Source: Persicirhabdus sediminis (lineage in GTDB: Bacteria; Verrucomicrobiota; Verrucomicrobiia; Verrucomicrobiales; Akkermansiaceae). Taken from it: DNA of 64,000 nucleotides. The position numbers and the translations under genes were made by a program. Position 1 is the stretch's first letter, and every line of letters starts with the position of its first letter. The stretch lies in NCBI RefSeq assembly GCF_016595495.1, contig NZ_JAENIM010000044.1:62001-126000 (forward strand). Direction: 5' to 3'. The notes beneath the pieces are model-generated. The model had not been told where the DNA came from and searched no databases. It was given only the letters and a program-made list of their open reading frames with translations. This document shows positions 9,090-18,900 of this stretch, piece by piece.

Positions 9090-10352
9090 TCAACCCTGAA
9101 GGGGTTCCGCTTCTCCTTTGCTGAGTACGGAGATGCACTCGAGGTGGCGGGTTTGTGGGAAGAGGTCGAATGGTTGGACTTCTTCGAGTTTGTAGCCAGC
9201 TTCGAGGAAATGGTTGAGGTCGCGCATTTGGGTGGCTGGGTTGCAGGAAACGTAGACCACTTTGGATGGGCCGAAGGCGAAGAGTTGGTCGAGGAATTCC
9301 TGGTTGCAGCCTTTGCGCGGTGGATCGATGACAACGGCGGTTTCGTCGCCAGGGAAGGTGATGTCGGCAAAGATGGCCTCGGCGCTGGAGGCGAGGAATT
9401 TGGCGTTGGTGATGCCATTGAGTTTGGCATTTTTGGTGGCGAAATCGACCGCGGTTTCGGACACTTCTACGCCAGCTACTTGTTCGAAGTTTTTCGCTAG
9501 GCAGAGGGCGAAGAGGCCGGAGCCGGAGTAGGCGTCGACGAGGAATTTGGCACCGCCAGCTGAGGCTTGGCGAGCGACGTAGTCGGTAAATGCTGGTAGG
9601 ATGAACGGGTTGTTCTGGAAGAAATCACCAGCTAGGAAATGGAATTTGAGATCGCCAACGGACTCGCTGATAGGCGTGCGGGTATTGGTTTCTACGCGGC
9701 CTTCAGTAACGCGCAGGAGTACCTGTGCGTTCTTTTTGTATTTGGCGGCATTGGCGCGGATTTCAGCGCGAATTTGTGGCAGCGCGTCGTTGATTTCCTG
9801 CATGGCGATGGGGCAGTTTTCGACGTCAACAAGGTGCTGGCGAGTGCCTGGGCGCAGGAAGCCAATTTCTTCAATCTTGCCATTACGCGGGCGGCCAAAG
9901 TGAGGTGTGAGCTTGGAGCGGTAGTTCCATTCTTGTGGTGATGGATGCGCTGGCTCGACGTCAAACTCGATACCAACCATGTGCTTGAGCAGCTCTTGCA
10001 CTTGCTGGGTTTTCCACTCGAGCTGTTTGTCGTAGCTGAGGTTTTGGTATTGGCAGCCGCCGCAGGTACCAAAGAGTGGGCACTTGGGGTCGACGCGCTC
10101 AGGTGATGGCTCAAGGATTTTTACCAGATCTCCCTGGCTGCAGTTTTTGTCGTTGCGGTAGATGCGCACGAGCACTTTTTCACCCGGCAGTGTGGAGGGG
10201 ACAAAAACGACCCACCCTTGATGTTCGGCGTCCACGTCGATGCGGCCAATGCCCTGACCTAGATTGCTCAAGGCATGGATGGTGAGCTCGATTTCTTGAT
10301 GGTATTCAAAGGGAACGGGTTTGAACTTTTTGGATGGACGTGGCTGGCTCAT
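9090..10352 (-). CDS. rlmD: 23S rRNA (uracil-5-)-methyltransferase, RlmD/TrmA family
   Basis: A 420-aa enzyme that transfers a methyl group from SAM to C5 of uridine in 23S rRNA. Residues of about 15-75 form a TRAM-like RNA-binding domain (ELTIHALSNLGQGIGRID...VFVPSTLPGEKVLVRIY). KCPLFGTCGGCQYQ supplies three iron-sulfur ligands and DVENCPI a fourth. The methyltransferase domain shows LVDAYSGSGLFALCLA, VVIDPPRKGCN and the catalytic cysteine in VVYVSCNPATQMRDL. I start at the ATG (10352) rather than the in-frame TTG two codons upstream. RlmD is preferred over TrmA because of the TRAM and Fe-S motif; RlmCD-type activity cannot be excluded. The stop codon abuts the 57-bp repeat array. Confidence 0.9.
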   Translation of the reverse strand: MSQPRPSKKFKPVPFEYHQEIELTIHALSNLGQGIGRIDVDAEHQGWVVFVPSTLPGEKVLVRIYRNDKNCSQGDLVKILEPSPERVDPKCPLFGTCGGCQYQNLSYDKQLEWKTQQVQELLKHMVGIEFDVEPAHPSPQEWNYRSKLTPHFGRPRNGKIEEIGFLRPGTRQHLVDVENCPIAMQEINDALPQIRAEIRANAAKYKKNAQVLLRVTEGRVETNTRTPISESVGDLKFHFLAGDFFQNNPFILPAFTDYVARQASAGGAKFLVDAYSGSGLFALCLAKNFEQVAGVEVSETAVDFATKNAKLNGITNAKFLASSAEAIFADITFPGDETAVVIDPPRKGCNQEFLDQLFAFGPSKVVYVSCNPATQMRDLNHFLEAGYKLEEVQPFDLFPQTRHLECISVLSKGEAEPLQG

Positions 10353-10424
10353 GGTCAAATGGTACGCGTATGATTTATGGATTGCTCTTGCCCAAGGATA
10401 TGGGTGAAGTAAATTAAAATTACG

Positions 10425-10853
10425 ATGCTAAATTTTCCTCACCGGTGGATTGTGGTCGCCTCCGCTAGCTCGCTAGCGGTGGCACTGGCGCACGCCCAAA
10501 CTACCGAAACGTGGTATAATGCACATGGTGAGGCGGTGGCTGAGCTGCCAGTACCAGCTGGAAAATATCCCACAATAAAGCCGTGGCAACAGGTGGAAAT
10601 CGACGCGGCTAAACGGAAAGGTGGCAATAGAAAATTTTTCCGCGCCAGCTCGTCGTCGAGGTACTTTTATTCTTGTGGATCATGGGGTGGCAGGGCTGGC
10701 TGTACCAGCTGGGGGATATGGCCTAACTATCGATTTTCCTATAGCTACCGGCGTAGTGATGCCGCCTACAGTGCTTGTTCCAGCAGGCATATTTTCATTC
10801 ATGGGCGGAGACCTGCTAGACAGGGTAGGGGAATATTTTTATGGTATAAATGA
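10425..10853 (+). CDS. Small secreted protein of unknown function
   Basis: A 142-aa frame beginning with a plausible signal peptide (VVASASSLAVALAHAQ). It continues with a short conserved-looking segment (TWYNAHGEAVAELPVPAGKYP) and a Ser/Tyr/Arg/Gly-rich second half with three cysteines. No family is recognised. An overlapping 118-aa frame (10621-10977) uses another phase and would run into the next gene, so I prefer this one. A frameshift in the second half is possible. It is 50 bp upstream of the esterase gene, on the same strand. Confidence 0.45.
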   Translation: MLNFPHRWIVVASASSLAVALAHAQTTETWYNAHGEAVAELPVPAGKYPTIKPWQQVEIDAAKRKGGNRKFFRASSSSRYFYSCGSWGGRAGCTSWGIWPNYRFSYSYRRSDAAYSACSSRHIFIHGRRPARQGRGIFLWYK

Positions 10854-10903
10854 TATTTCTAGAATGAAACGGGTCTTTCGCGCTGTATATAGGCTGAGAG
10901 AGC

Positions 10904-11731
10904 ATGAAAAATTCACTAATCAAATGTTTGCTATCACTGCTGGCAACGGCGGCCATGACCATGGCAGCGCAGCCTGAAAAGGTATTGCTGTGGCCAGAGC
11001 GTAATGTTTCTGGCCCTGAGCACCGTGAGAAGGTGGGCAAGAATAACGATGTGCTGAGACTAACTGATGTGAAGGTGCCGTCTATCACCTTGTATCCGCT
11101 GAGCAACATTGCCCAGCAGCGACCAGTGGTGATTGTCTGCCCAGGTGGCGGCTACAATATGCTCGCTTATGATAAAGAAGGCTCTGAGGTTTGTGAATGG
11201 CTCAATTCCGTTGGCTACCACGCTGTGCTGCTGAAATACACTGTGCCCGGCCAGCGCGATGCTGCTCTGGCTGATCTAAAGAAGGCAGTGAGCTGGGTGC
11301 GTGAAAATGCTAACCAATACAGGTTTAATGCCTCTAAAGTAGGTGTGATGGGATTCTCAGCTGGCGGCCATCTAGCTGCTAGAACGTGTGCCGGAGTGGA
11401 CGCCGGCGATCTATCAACGCGCCCTGATTTCTGTATTCTGGTCTATCCAGCATACCTCGACAATAAACAAACTGGCCAGCTGGCGGATGAATTTGAAATG
11501 CCACCAGTGCCGCCAAAAACTTTTGTAGTACACACTGAGGACGATAAAAATTTCATCCGTGGTGGCAAAGTTTACGTCGACCGCATGCGTAAGGCGGGTG
11601 GCAATGTGTGCTTCAAACTCTACGAAACTGGCGGCCATGGATACGGGCTGCGCAGCCAGGTGGAGCCATTAATGCATTGGCCTAACGAGCTGAAAAAATG
11701 GCTGGATAAGGAAGTTGTTAAGAGCCGCTAG
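10904..11731 (+). CDS. Secreted alpha/beta-hydrolase, carbohydrate-esterase-like
   Basis: A 275-aa protein with a signal peptide of about 21 residues (SLLATAAMTMAAQ). The alpha/beta-hydrolase core shows the oxyanion segment VIVCPGGGYNMLAYDKEG, the nucleophile elbow VGVMGFSAGGHLAA with the catalytic serine, an acidic segment VVHTEDDK and the catalytic histidine in ETGGHGYGLR. This matches the BD-FAE/acetyl-xylan-esterase-like group often annotated as 'xylanase' or 'lipase'. It probably removes acyl groups from plant or algal polysaccharides outside the cytoplasm; the exact substrate is not visible. The C-terminal RSQVEPLMHWPNELKKWL is typical. It converges with ilvY, with only one base between the stop codons. 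Confidence 0.88.
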   Translation: MKNSLIKCLLSLLATAAMTMAAQPEKVLLWPERNVSGPEHREKVGKNNDVLRLTDVKVPSITLYPLSNIAQQRPVVIVCPGGGYNMLAYDKEGSEVCEWLNSVGYHAVLLKYTVPGQRDAALADLKKAVSWVRENANQYRFNASKVGVMGFSAGGHLAARTCAGVDAGDLSTRPDFCILVYPAYLDNKQTGQLADEFEMPPVPPKTFVVHTEDDKNFIRGGKVYVDRMRKAGGNVCFKLYETGGHGYGLRSQVEPLMHWPNELKKWLDKEVVKSR

Positions 11732-11732
11732 A

Positions 11733-12602
11733 TTAAGCAATGCCAGCGAGCTCCCAGAGGGCAGCTACTTTTGGTAGTTTCAGCTGGCGCTGGGTGGTAC
11801 ACAGGCCGACGGTGTAGGGTTCTAACTGCGGTGCCTGGCTGAGGATGCGGATGTCGTCTTTGAACGGGCTGCGGTCTAACACTAGCTCGGGAACCACGCC
11901 GATGCCACAGCCGAGCCTGACCATGGCGATGAGCGCCTCGTTGCCTGATGTTTCGGAGTTGATCAGCGGTTTGACCCGTTGTTTTTTGAACCATTGGTCG
12001 ATGCGCTGACGCGCCAGCCCGCTGCGCGGTAGCACCATGGGCGTGGTAGTTAGTTTTTCTTTGTTAGCTAGATCGATGTTGAGATTGCCAGTTTTCGGCG
12101 CGATGAATACCAGATCGGTCTGCACCAGCGGGATGAAGGCGAGTTTGTTCAGCTGGCTAGCTGGGAGAGCGGCCACGGCGACATCGATCTCATCGGTGAG
12201 CACTTCTTGTACGGAGTCTTCTTCAGCGCCAGTGTGCAGCTCTATCTGCACCTGCGGATAGGCGGTTCGGTAGGATTCTAGCAAGTTTGGTAGCAGGCTG
12301 TAGACGGCGGTGATAGAGGCATAGATAGACAGGCTTCCTTGGATGTTATTTTCCTGATTCAGCTGGTCTTGTAGCCCTTGCCATTGGTCGACTACACTGA
12401 GCGCGTAGGTCTTGAATTTCTCGCCAGCTGGGGTGAGCGACACACTGCGTTTATCACGCATGAACAATGGCTTACCCACAGATTCCTCTAGCCGTTGGAT
12501 GCTGCGGGTGAGCGCTGATGGGCTGAGGTGACAGGCCTGGCTGGCGCGACCAAAGTGTAGCAAGTTGGCTACCGCGAGGAAATGTTTGAGCTCTTCGTGC
12601 AT
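11733..12602 (-). CDS. ilvY: LysR-type regulator IlvY
   Basis: A 289-aa LysR-type activator. Residues 1-60 are the winged helix-turn-helix (HFLAVANLLHFGRASQACHLSPSALTRSIQRLEE). The effector domain includes SITAVYSLLPNLLESYRTAYPQVQ and GCGIGVVPELVL, which follow the enterobacterial IlvY pattern closely. It is divergent from ilvC, the classical ilvY-ilvC arrangement, so it should activate ilvC when acetolactate or acetohydroxybutyrate binds and should repress itself. The longest frame starts at 12665, but the residues before Met (12602) are not LysR-like and would overlap the operator region, so 12602 is preferred. Confidence 0.92.
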   Translation of the reverse strand: MHEELKHFLAVANLLHFGRASQACHLSPSALTRSIQRLEESVGKPLFMRDKRSVSLTPAGEKFKTYALSVVDQWQGLQDQLNQENNIQGSLSIYASITAVYSLLPNLLESYRTAYPQVQIELHTGAEEDSVQEVLTDEIDVAVAALPASQLNKLAFIPLVQTDLVFIAPKTGNLNIDLANKEKLTTTPMVLPRSGLARQRIDQWFKKQRVKPLINSETSGNEALIAMVRLGCGIGVVPELVLDRSPFKDDIRILSQAPQLEPYTVGLCTTQRQLKLPKVAALWELAGIA

Positions 12603-12691
12603 GCTAGCTGGGTGAGTTTGCCAGCTGGAGTTGGTAGGGGGTGAGCTTAACTCGCTGGCATTCAATTATAAACGGGTGATCGTTTCAGATT

Positions 12692-12709
12692 TTGCAATAC
12701 AGTGTGCAA
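12692..12709. promoter_or_regulatory. Candidate IlvY operator
   Basis: TTGCA-N8-TGCAA is a perfect inverted repeat in the ilvY-ilvC intergenic region, overlapping a direct repeat TGCAATACA. This geometry is usual for LysR-type sites. It lies just upstream of the weak -35 position of the ilvC promoter, as expected for an activator site. Confidence 0.65.
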
Positions 12710-12741
12710 TACAAATCAATTTACGCAATGGTTATTTTTTG

Positions 12742-12747
12742 TATAAT
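12742..12747 (+). promoter_or_regulatory. -10 element of the ilvC promoter
   Basis: A perfect TATAAT 23 bases before the ilvC ATG. About 17 bases upstream the -35 position reads ATTTAC, a poor match to TTGACA, consistent with dependence on an activator. Confidence 0.65.
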
Positions 12748-12770
12748 GCGCCCCGTAACCAATCACCGTT

Positions 12771-14240
12771 ATGGGAGAAAACTATTTCAATACACTACCA
12801 CTTCGTCGTCAGCTCGATGAGCTTGGCACTTGCCGCTTCATGGATGCTTCTGAGTTCTCTAAGGGAATCGAAGCAGCTAAAGGTCTTAAGATCGTCATCG
12901 TAGGTTGCGGTGCTCAAGGTCTTAACCAAGGTCTCAACATGCGCGACAGCGGCCTCGACGTTTCTTACACACTTCGTAAGGAAGCGATCGAGCAGAAGCG
13001 TCAGTCATTCCTCAATGCATCTGAAAACGGCTTTGCTGTTGGATCATACGAAGAAATGCTGCCAACAGCTGACATCGTGATGAACCTCACTCCTGACAAG
13101 CAGCACACTGCTGTGGTTGAGAGCGTGATTCCATTCATGAAAGAAGGCGCTGTATTCACCTACGCACACGGCTTCAACATCGTCGAAGAAGGTACTCAGA
13201 TCCGTGAAGACCTCACCGTAATCATGGTGGCTCCTAAGTCTCCTGGTTCTGAAGTTCGCGAAGAATACAAGCGTGGCTTCGGTGTTCCAACACTCATCGC
13301 TGTACACGGCGAAAACGATCCTAAAGGCAACGGCCTCGAGATCGCTAAAGCTCTCTGTGTTGCTCAAGGTGGTCACCACGCTGGTGTACTTGAGTCATCA
13401 TTCGTGGCTGAAGTGAAGTCTGACCTCATGGGTGAGCAGACTATCCTCTGCGGCCTGCTGCAAGCTGGCGCTATCCTCTGCTTCGACAAGATGACTTCTA
13501 AAGGCATCGACGCTCCTTACGCAGTGAAATTCATCCAGTACGGATGGGAAACTATCACTGAAGCACTCAAGCAAGGTGGCATCACTAACATGATGGACCG
13601 TCTTTCTAACCCAGCCAAGCTGGAAGCCTTCACTATCGCTGAAGAGCTCAAGGACATCATGCGCCCTCTCTTCGAGAAGCACATGGACGACATCATCTCT
13701 GGTGAGTTCTCTCGCACCATGATGGCTGACTGGGCTAACGACGACGTGAACCTACTCACATGGCGTAAAGAAACTGGCGAGACTGAGTTTGAAAAAACTG
13801 CAGCTGCTGGTGAAATCTCTGAGCAAGAGTACTTCGACAAAGGCATCCTCATGGTGGCTATGGTTAAGGCTGGCGTAGAGCTCGCATTCGAAGCTATGGT
13901 AGAAGCTGGCATCGAGCCTGAGTCTGCTTACTACGAGTCACTGCACGAAACTCCACTCATCGCTAACACCATCGCTCGTAAGAAACTCTTCGAGATGAAC
14001 CGCGTGATTTCTGACACTGCTGAGTACGGCTGCTACCTGTTCGCACACGCTGCAGTACCTCTTCTTACTCCATTCATGGAGACTGTTGACACTGACGTTA
14101 TCGGCAAAGGCCTCGAGCTCGCTGACAACTCTGTAGACAACAAAACTCTGGTTGCTGTGAACCGCGAAATCCGCAGCCACCTGGTTGAGGAAATCGGTGA
14201 GTACCTGCGTGATGCCATGGGCAACATGAAGGCTCTCTAA
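12771..14240 (+). CDS. ilvC: Ketol-acid reductoisomerase, class II (long form)
   Basis: A 489-aa enzyme of valine, leucine and isoleucine synthesis, converting acetolactate and acetohydroxybutyrate to dihydroxy acids with NADPH and Mg2+. Residues of about 1-200 are the Rossmann domain with [20 protein letters not shown] and NLTPDKQH. The C-terminal half is duplicated (two knotted domains), the hallmark of the long class II enzymes of Enterobacteria and plants. Metal and substrate motifs include [28 protein letters not shown] and [21 protein letters not shown]. It aligns along its whole length with E. coli IlvC. Codon use is strongly biased, like that of the atp genes, suggesting high expression. 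It is followed by an intrinsic terminator. Confidence 0.98.
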   Translation: MGENYFNTLPLRRQLDELGTCRFMDASEFSKGIEAAKGLKIVIVGCGAQGLNQGLNMRDSGLDVSYTLRKEAIEQKRQSFLNASENGFAVGSYEEMLPTADIVMNLTPDKQHTAVVESVIPFMKEGAVFTYAHGFNIVEEGTQIREDLTVIMVAPKSPGSEVREEYKRGFGVPTLIAVHGENDPKGNGLEIAKALCVAQGGHHAGVLESSFVAEVKSDLMGEQTILCGLLQAGAILCFDKMTSKGIDAPYAVKFIQYGWETITEALKQGGITNMMDRLSNPAKLEAFTIAEELKDIMRPLFEKHMDDIISGEFSRTMMADWANDDVNLLTWRKETGETEFEKTAAAGEISEQEYFDKGILMVAMVKAGVELAFEAMVEAGIEPESAYYESLHETPLIANTIARKKLFEMNRVISDTAEYGCYLFAHAAVPLLTPFMETVDTDVIGKGLELADNSVDNKTLVAVNREIRSHLVEEIGEYLRDAMGNMKAL

Positions 14241-14272
14241 GTTACCTAACTCTGTAACTTTCTAATGATTTA

Positions 14273-14304
14273 GGGAATCCCGTGACGCGGGGTTCCCTTT
14301 TTTT
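14273..14304 (+). terminator. Intrinsic terminator of ilvC
   Basis: GGGAATCCC and GGGGTTCCC pair around a 7-base loop, with one T-G wobble, and are followed by seven T residues. Confidence 0.9.
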
Positions 14305-14628
14305 GTCTAAAAAATTTCAACTTTTTGCACTCTGTTAGTAAGATAGGTGGCGTCTGCCCAAATCGTTTAATTAGAGTGTTATGTGAAATCTCATCGCCCC
14401 GAGAGTTAAACGTCAGCTTGATTGATAGGCGGTGAATGTCATTTGCAGAGCTAGCTAATTGTGATGGAATCCTATTCAAGCAACGAGGGTTTCTAGTCGG
14501 GGTCGGCATTAACTATCTGTCTTTTTGTATGGGGATATGGAGGCGGGTAGTTGGATGTCGATCTCGTCTAGAGGCCCTCGTTTTTTATTCTCTTAAATCT
14601 AGTATATAAGCGCTAAAGCTTGGCTGTG
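14305..14628. other. Intergenic region, no gene seen
   Basis: Between the ilvC terminator and the MFS gene. No supported open frame or RNA was found. An AT-rich stretch ending 'agtatataag' (14601-14610) just before the transporter may hold its promoter. Confidence 0.4.
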
Positions 14629-15876
14629 ATGAGCGGCAAGCAGAAGTTCTATGGGCCATGGATGATCCTGGCTGGATTTATCATGACCTTCTGTTCGGGG
14701 CCGGGGCAGTCATTTCTTTTTATGATGTTCCAGCCGTATTTGTTGGAGGAATTCCAGCTATCTCGCTGGAGCTTCGCACTCATCTACGGCGCCGGTAGTT
14801 TTTGCAGTGCCATCTTGGTTTCTGTAGTTGGTAGAATTACCGATCGCGTTGGCGTGCGGCTCAGTCTAGCGGTCGCCGCGGTGCTCATGAGCCTAGCCTG
14901 CGTGGGCATGATGACCGCCAGCGGAGTGGTCTCACTCTCTCTAGCATTGGCTGTGCTGCGTGCGTTAGGTCAGGGCACCATGATGCTGCTTTGTAGCTTG
15001 CTAATGGCTCAGTGGTACTCACAGAGGCGAGGACGGGCCATGTCGATAGCCTCCATGGGTCTAGCTACTAGCAGCGCGGTGATGCCAGCGCTTTGTTTGC
15101 TATTGATAGACCATTTTGGTTGGCGCGTCAGTTATGGTATTTTGGGGTTGATGCTTTTGTTTTTGCTAGGCACGGCAGCGGGTTTGATAGTGCGCAATCG
15201 CCCAGAAGACATAGACCAGCATGTCGACGGCATCGAGCCTGATAGCCAGCTAGAAAACCAGCTAGATGCAGCTGACAATGATGCCCAGCCAGCTGGACCG
15301 TCCAGCCAGCTAGATCGCAGGGTGTGGACGTCGCCGCGCTTCTGGGTATTAGTTTCCGCTCTAGCAAGTGCGCCATTTGTGATCACCGCATTGGTATTCC
15401 ATCAGGTATCGATTTTTGCCGAAAAGGGCATCGAAGACGATGTGGCAGCTGGCGTGATGGTAGTTTTTGCCATTGCTGCAGCTTGCGCTAACTTGCTCAG
15501 CGGTGGATTGATAGACCGCTTTGGTGTGCGAAAGGTTTTGCGCGCTAGCTTGTTGCTGCAAATTCTAGCATTGTTGTTAGTGCAAGTGCTTTCACCGGGA
15601 CCGATGGTGGTCGTTTACATATTGGTATTAGGTCTAGCCAATGGCTCAGCTAGCGTGCTGATGGGAGTGACTTGGGTGCGCTTTTACGGGCGTGATGGTC
15701 TCGGCAAAGTACAGGGATCTGCAGGCACAGTGGTGCTCACCGCCGCGGCGCTGGCTCCCATGTTGCCCGGCGCAGTAAAAGATATCACGGGATCTTTCTC
15801 CATGGGCCTGTGGTTATGCATCTTAGTACCCATCACCGGCCTGCTCTTCCTCATCCGCGAACTACCAGAGAAGTAG
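14629..15876 (+). CDS. MFS transporter
   Basis: A 415-aa inner-membrane protein with 12 predicted transmembrane helices in two halves, separated by a polar loop (about residues 190-235) rich in Asp, Gln and Pro. The loop between helices 2 and 3 has the MFS signature GRITDRVGVRLSL, repeated in the second half as GGLIDRFGVRKVLRAS. The start FYGPWMILAGFIMTFCSGPGQSF resembles the oxalate/formate or monocarboxylate antiporter-like group, but the substrate is not determined. A TTG at 14620 is in frame; the ATG at 14629 (MSGKQKFYG) is preferred. It converges with the giant TPR gene. Confidence 0.88.
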   Translation: MSGKQKFYGPWMILAGFIMTFCSGPGQSFLFMMFQPYLLEEFQLSRWSFALIYGAGSFCSAILVSVVGRITDRVGVRLSLAVAAVLMSLACVGMMTASGVVSLSLALAVLRALGQGTMMLLCSLLMAQWYSQRRGRAMSIASMGLATSSAVMPALCLLLIDHFGWRVSYGILGLMLLFLLGTAAGLIVRNRPEDIDQHVDGIEPDSQLENQLDAADNDAQPAGPSSQLDRRVWTSPRFWVLVSALASAPFVITALVFHQVSIFAEKGIEDDVAAGVMVVFAIAAACANLLSGGLIDRFGVRKVLRASLLLQILALLLVQVLSPGPMVVVYILVLGLANGSASVLMGVTWVRFYGRDGLGKVQGSAGTVVLTAAALAPMLPGAVKDITGSFSMGLWLCILVPITGLLFLIRELPEK

Positions 15877-15916
15877 AAGGGGAGTTTTCGCCTCTGGTTT
15901 CTATACTACTGGTTGC

Positions 15917-18900
15917 TTATTGCGGTATTTTTGACTCTATCAATTTGAAAAGGCTTTCATGGGTAACCAGGCTGTATTCACGGAGGAAGCTATGATCTTT
16001 GAGCAAGGGTTGGATGATTTTGTTAGCTTCTTGATATTTTCCGTTATAGGCCAGAGCTCGAGCTAACAAGAGCTTGATAGTTGTATTTTGCGGTTCGATC
16101 TCAATGGCTAGGCGAGCTTGTTTGAGCATTTCTTCATGCTCTTGTCGCAGCCATGATCGGCAGGCTCCGATGATGTATTGATCCCTAGCGTAAAGGTATT
16201 TTTCGTCAAGATAGTCAAAGATGGCCTCAGGGATATCAGCCTCGGCGCCTTCATGATCAGCCAAAGTCATTAGCCAAACAAGGTTGCTTGTATCCGTACA
16301 ATTCCCGCTCAGGCGGACGGTTTTGGCTAAAGTCTTGTCTAGTAATTCGTCGCGTGTGTTTTTGTCGATTTCCTGCTGGTTAAATTGCATGATTTTTTCA
16401 TTAGGCAGGAATCTCCAAGCGTATTGATTATGAAGACTTTTTGAAGCAGCAGTATTTCCAGTTAGGAGGTCTGGGCGTTGCTGAGTGATAGCGGTATTGA
16501 GTAGGATAACATATTCTACGAAGCTAACAAATTGATTTGTTTTCTTGAGCTTGTGGGTGATATTGACGAGGTCGTCAGCTTCGGGCTGGCCATCCATATA
16601 GAGCTGGCTGAGTTTATAGATCAGATTGATTCTTGGATTATCGGCAAATTGATCCTGATGTTTTTCTAGCTGTTCATGCCATTGTTGGTGAAGTTGTTTG
16701 TCTCGGGCAGCTATTAGGAACAGAGGGCCTAGGTAATTGATATCATGGTTTTTATCTGCTTTATCAAGGATGATTTTTGAAGCTGCTAGAATGAGTTTGC
16801 CGTCTGGTTTTTGTTCGGAGTTTAGCCAGATACAATGGGTGAGATAAGGCTGATTGATGGTGTTTACTGGGTCGAAGAAGTTGTTAGTTAGCTTGGCAAT
16901 TGTGTTTGCTTGGTATTGTTGGAATGAGTTACCTGACGAGCTGTATGGAGAAAGATGGTCATCTAGTTCAGCTGAGACATGTTGTTGGACTTCTTCTCCT
17001 TTGGCCTTGATGAGCTCGTTTAGCGCGGCGTAAAGCTCGTAGATTGGTTGTTGTTTTTTCAGCAAATTCTTCATCGCTACTATAGCAGTGAATTTGTTGA
17101 CGGGGGCATCTGAGGCAAATTTCCATTGTTTTGCAGATTGGATGATTTCTTCAAATTTTTCAAACTCACCGAGTCTAAGTAGCTGGTTTAAGCAAAGATT
17201 GATGACCGCATATTTCAGATCATCAATTTCCCCCTGAGCTAGCTGGTGGATGTTGTCCATGTGATCATCTGCGGAGCTCTCTCTAACGGCGTAAGCCAAA
17301 TCCATCATGATAGGCGCAAGTTCCTCGCGGATGGATAGTTTTAAATTTGCGTAGGCAGGCATACGGCGCATTTTTTTTGCCTCACTAACTTTGCCTGAGT
17401 TACAGGCTGCTCTGTAGCAGGCGTAGAGCAGCTCAGTACGGTTTGCTAGAGGAATGTCTTTGTTACTAATGACCGCCTCGAGCATGGTCATTGCTTCAGT
17501 CCACGTTGCTTGCTGTATGAATAATTGGTAGCTGGCTTCTAGCCATGCGCGAAGGCGAGTTTGGTCGTCAATTTCAGGTTCGATAGCGACGAGGATGAGC
17601 GATTTGATGGCACTAAGGTATTGGCTGCCAGCGTTATCTGTGGTGAATGCACTGGCATTATCAAACACTGATTGGCCTAGTAAAGTCGGTCTAACGGCGT
17701 CAAACCAGCTAGGTTTATTTTCTTTGAACCAAGTTTGTAGGCCCTTGTTAAGTGAGCTGTTATTCTCAAGATGCTCTTCCAGCTGGGTGATCCTTTTTTC
17801 AATAGCGTCATTGTTAGTTTCATCTTTAAATCCTAACTTTCTGGATTCGAGACAGACATCTAGCGCCTTTTGGTACTGTTTGGTGTTGATGAGTAAGGCG
17901 GTGTAGGAGTAGGCAAATTCAGGCGCCGACATAGCGGTGATGCCCTCTTTCCATAAGCGATCACAGGTAGTTAGGCACTCATCTGCAGCCGATTTATTTT
18001 TAGGGTCAGTCGCTAGTGAGTAGAGCCAGACCATAGTTTCTTGGTGGTAGCGGTCGAACTCGTAAATGTGAGGAAGATATAGATCGAGGTATTTACGAGC
18101 CTCTCTCAGGTTGCTGTAGTCGTAGTGGTTAGCGATTAATGATCGCTGGGCAAAGGCGACGATTTCGGGGTTACCGCAGTCTACGTGTTTAAGTAGCGAG
18201 AGGAAGATGGTGTAGAGGTGTTTTATTTTCTTCGGATCATCGTTGAAGTAGCGATCTATCACTCTGTGTTTGTAATCGTAGCATCCACCAGGTGACCAAC
18301 GAGCATAGTCTAAGACGCGCAGGGACATGTTGAGAAAGTCCTCCTCATTGCTTTTTTCTGCGGCGCTGAGGAGTTCTTCATCAGTGGAGTCAAACAGCTC
18401 TCCTAGATAGAGGCGAATTGGCTTTTTGTCGATGGTGACGCCCAGACGCCTCATGCCAGCTGTGGCCTCGCGCGACCACCATTTTGCAGTATTTTTCCAG
18501 TACTTAAGTAGAGCTTCTTCGTCACTAACAAGGTCGATGGCCTCGCTGATATCCTGAGAGTATTCGTCATCTTGCCAGAGCTCAACAGGCACGGTGGTGA
18601 GCCTTTTCCAGCTAGCGAGAGCTTGTTGGAATTGACCTAAGCGTACTTGGAGTGCGCCAGCTTTGACCAGCATGTAGCAGATGGTAACATCTTCATCTGC
18701 TAGGTCTTGCATGGCGGTATAGCAGTTGATGGCGGATTGTTCGGCGCCTAAAATTTCGTGATAGCGCCCTTCTAGCTGATAACTTTCACTGAGCCATTTT
18801 TTTGCGAAATCAGTGTTCTTGCGGGCTTCCTGAAAGAGGGTGATGGCTTGTTTGTATTTTTTGTGTTGGGCTAGCCAGCGCGCTTGGTGAGATTGGATTT

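Noticed and set aside
8991-9500. 169-aa plus-strand frame running from repeat B into rlmD
   Set aside because: It is antisense to a confident rlmD and begins in the repeat hairpin.
10621-10977. Alternative 118-aa frame overlapping the small secreted protein and the esterase start
   Set aside because: It lacks a signal peptide or family match and overlaps the beginning of a well-supported gene in another frame.
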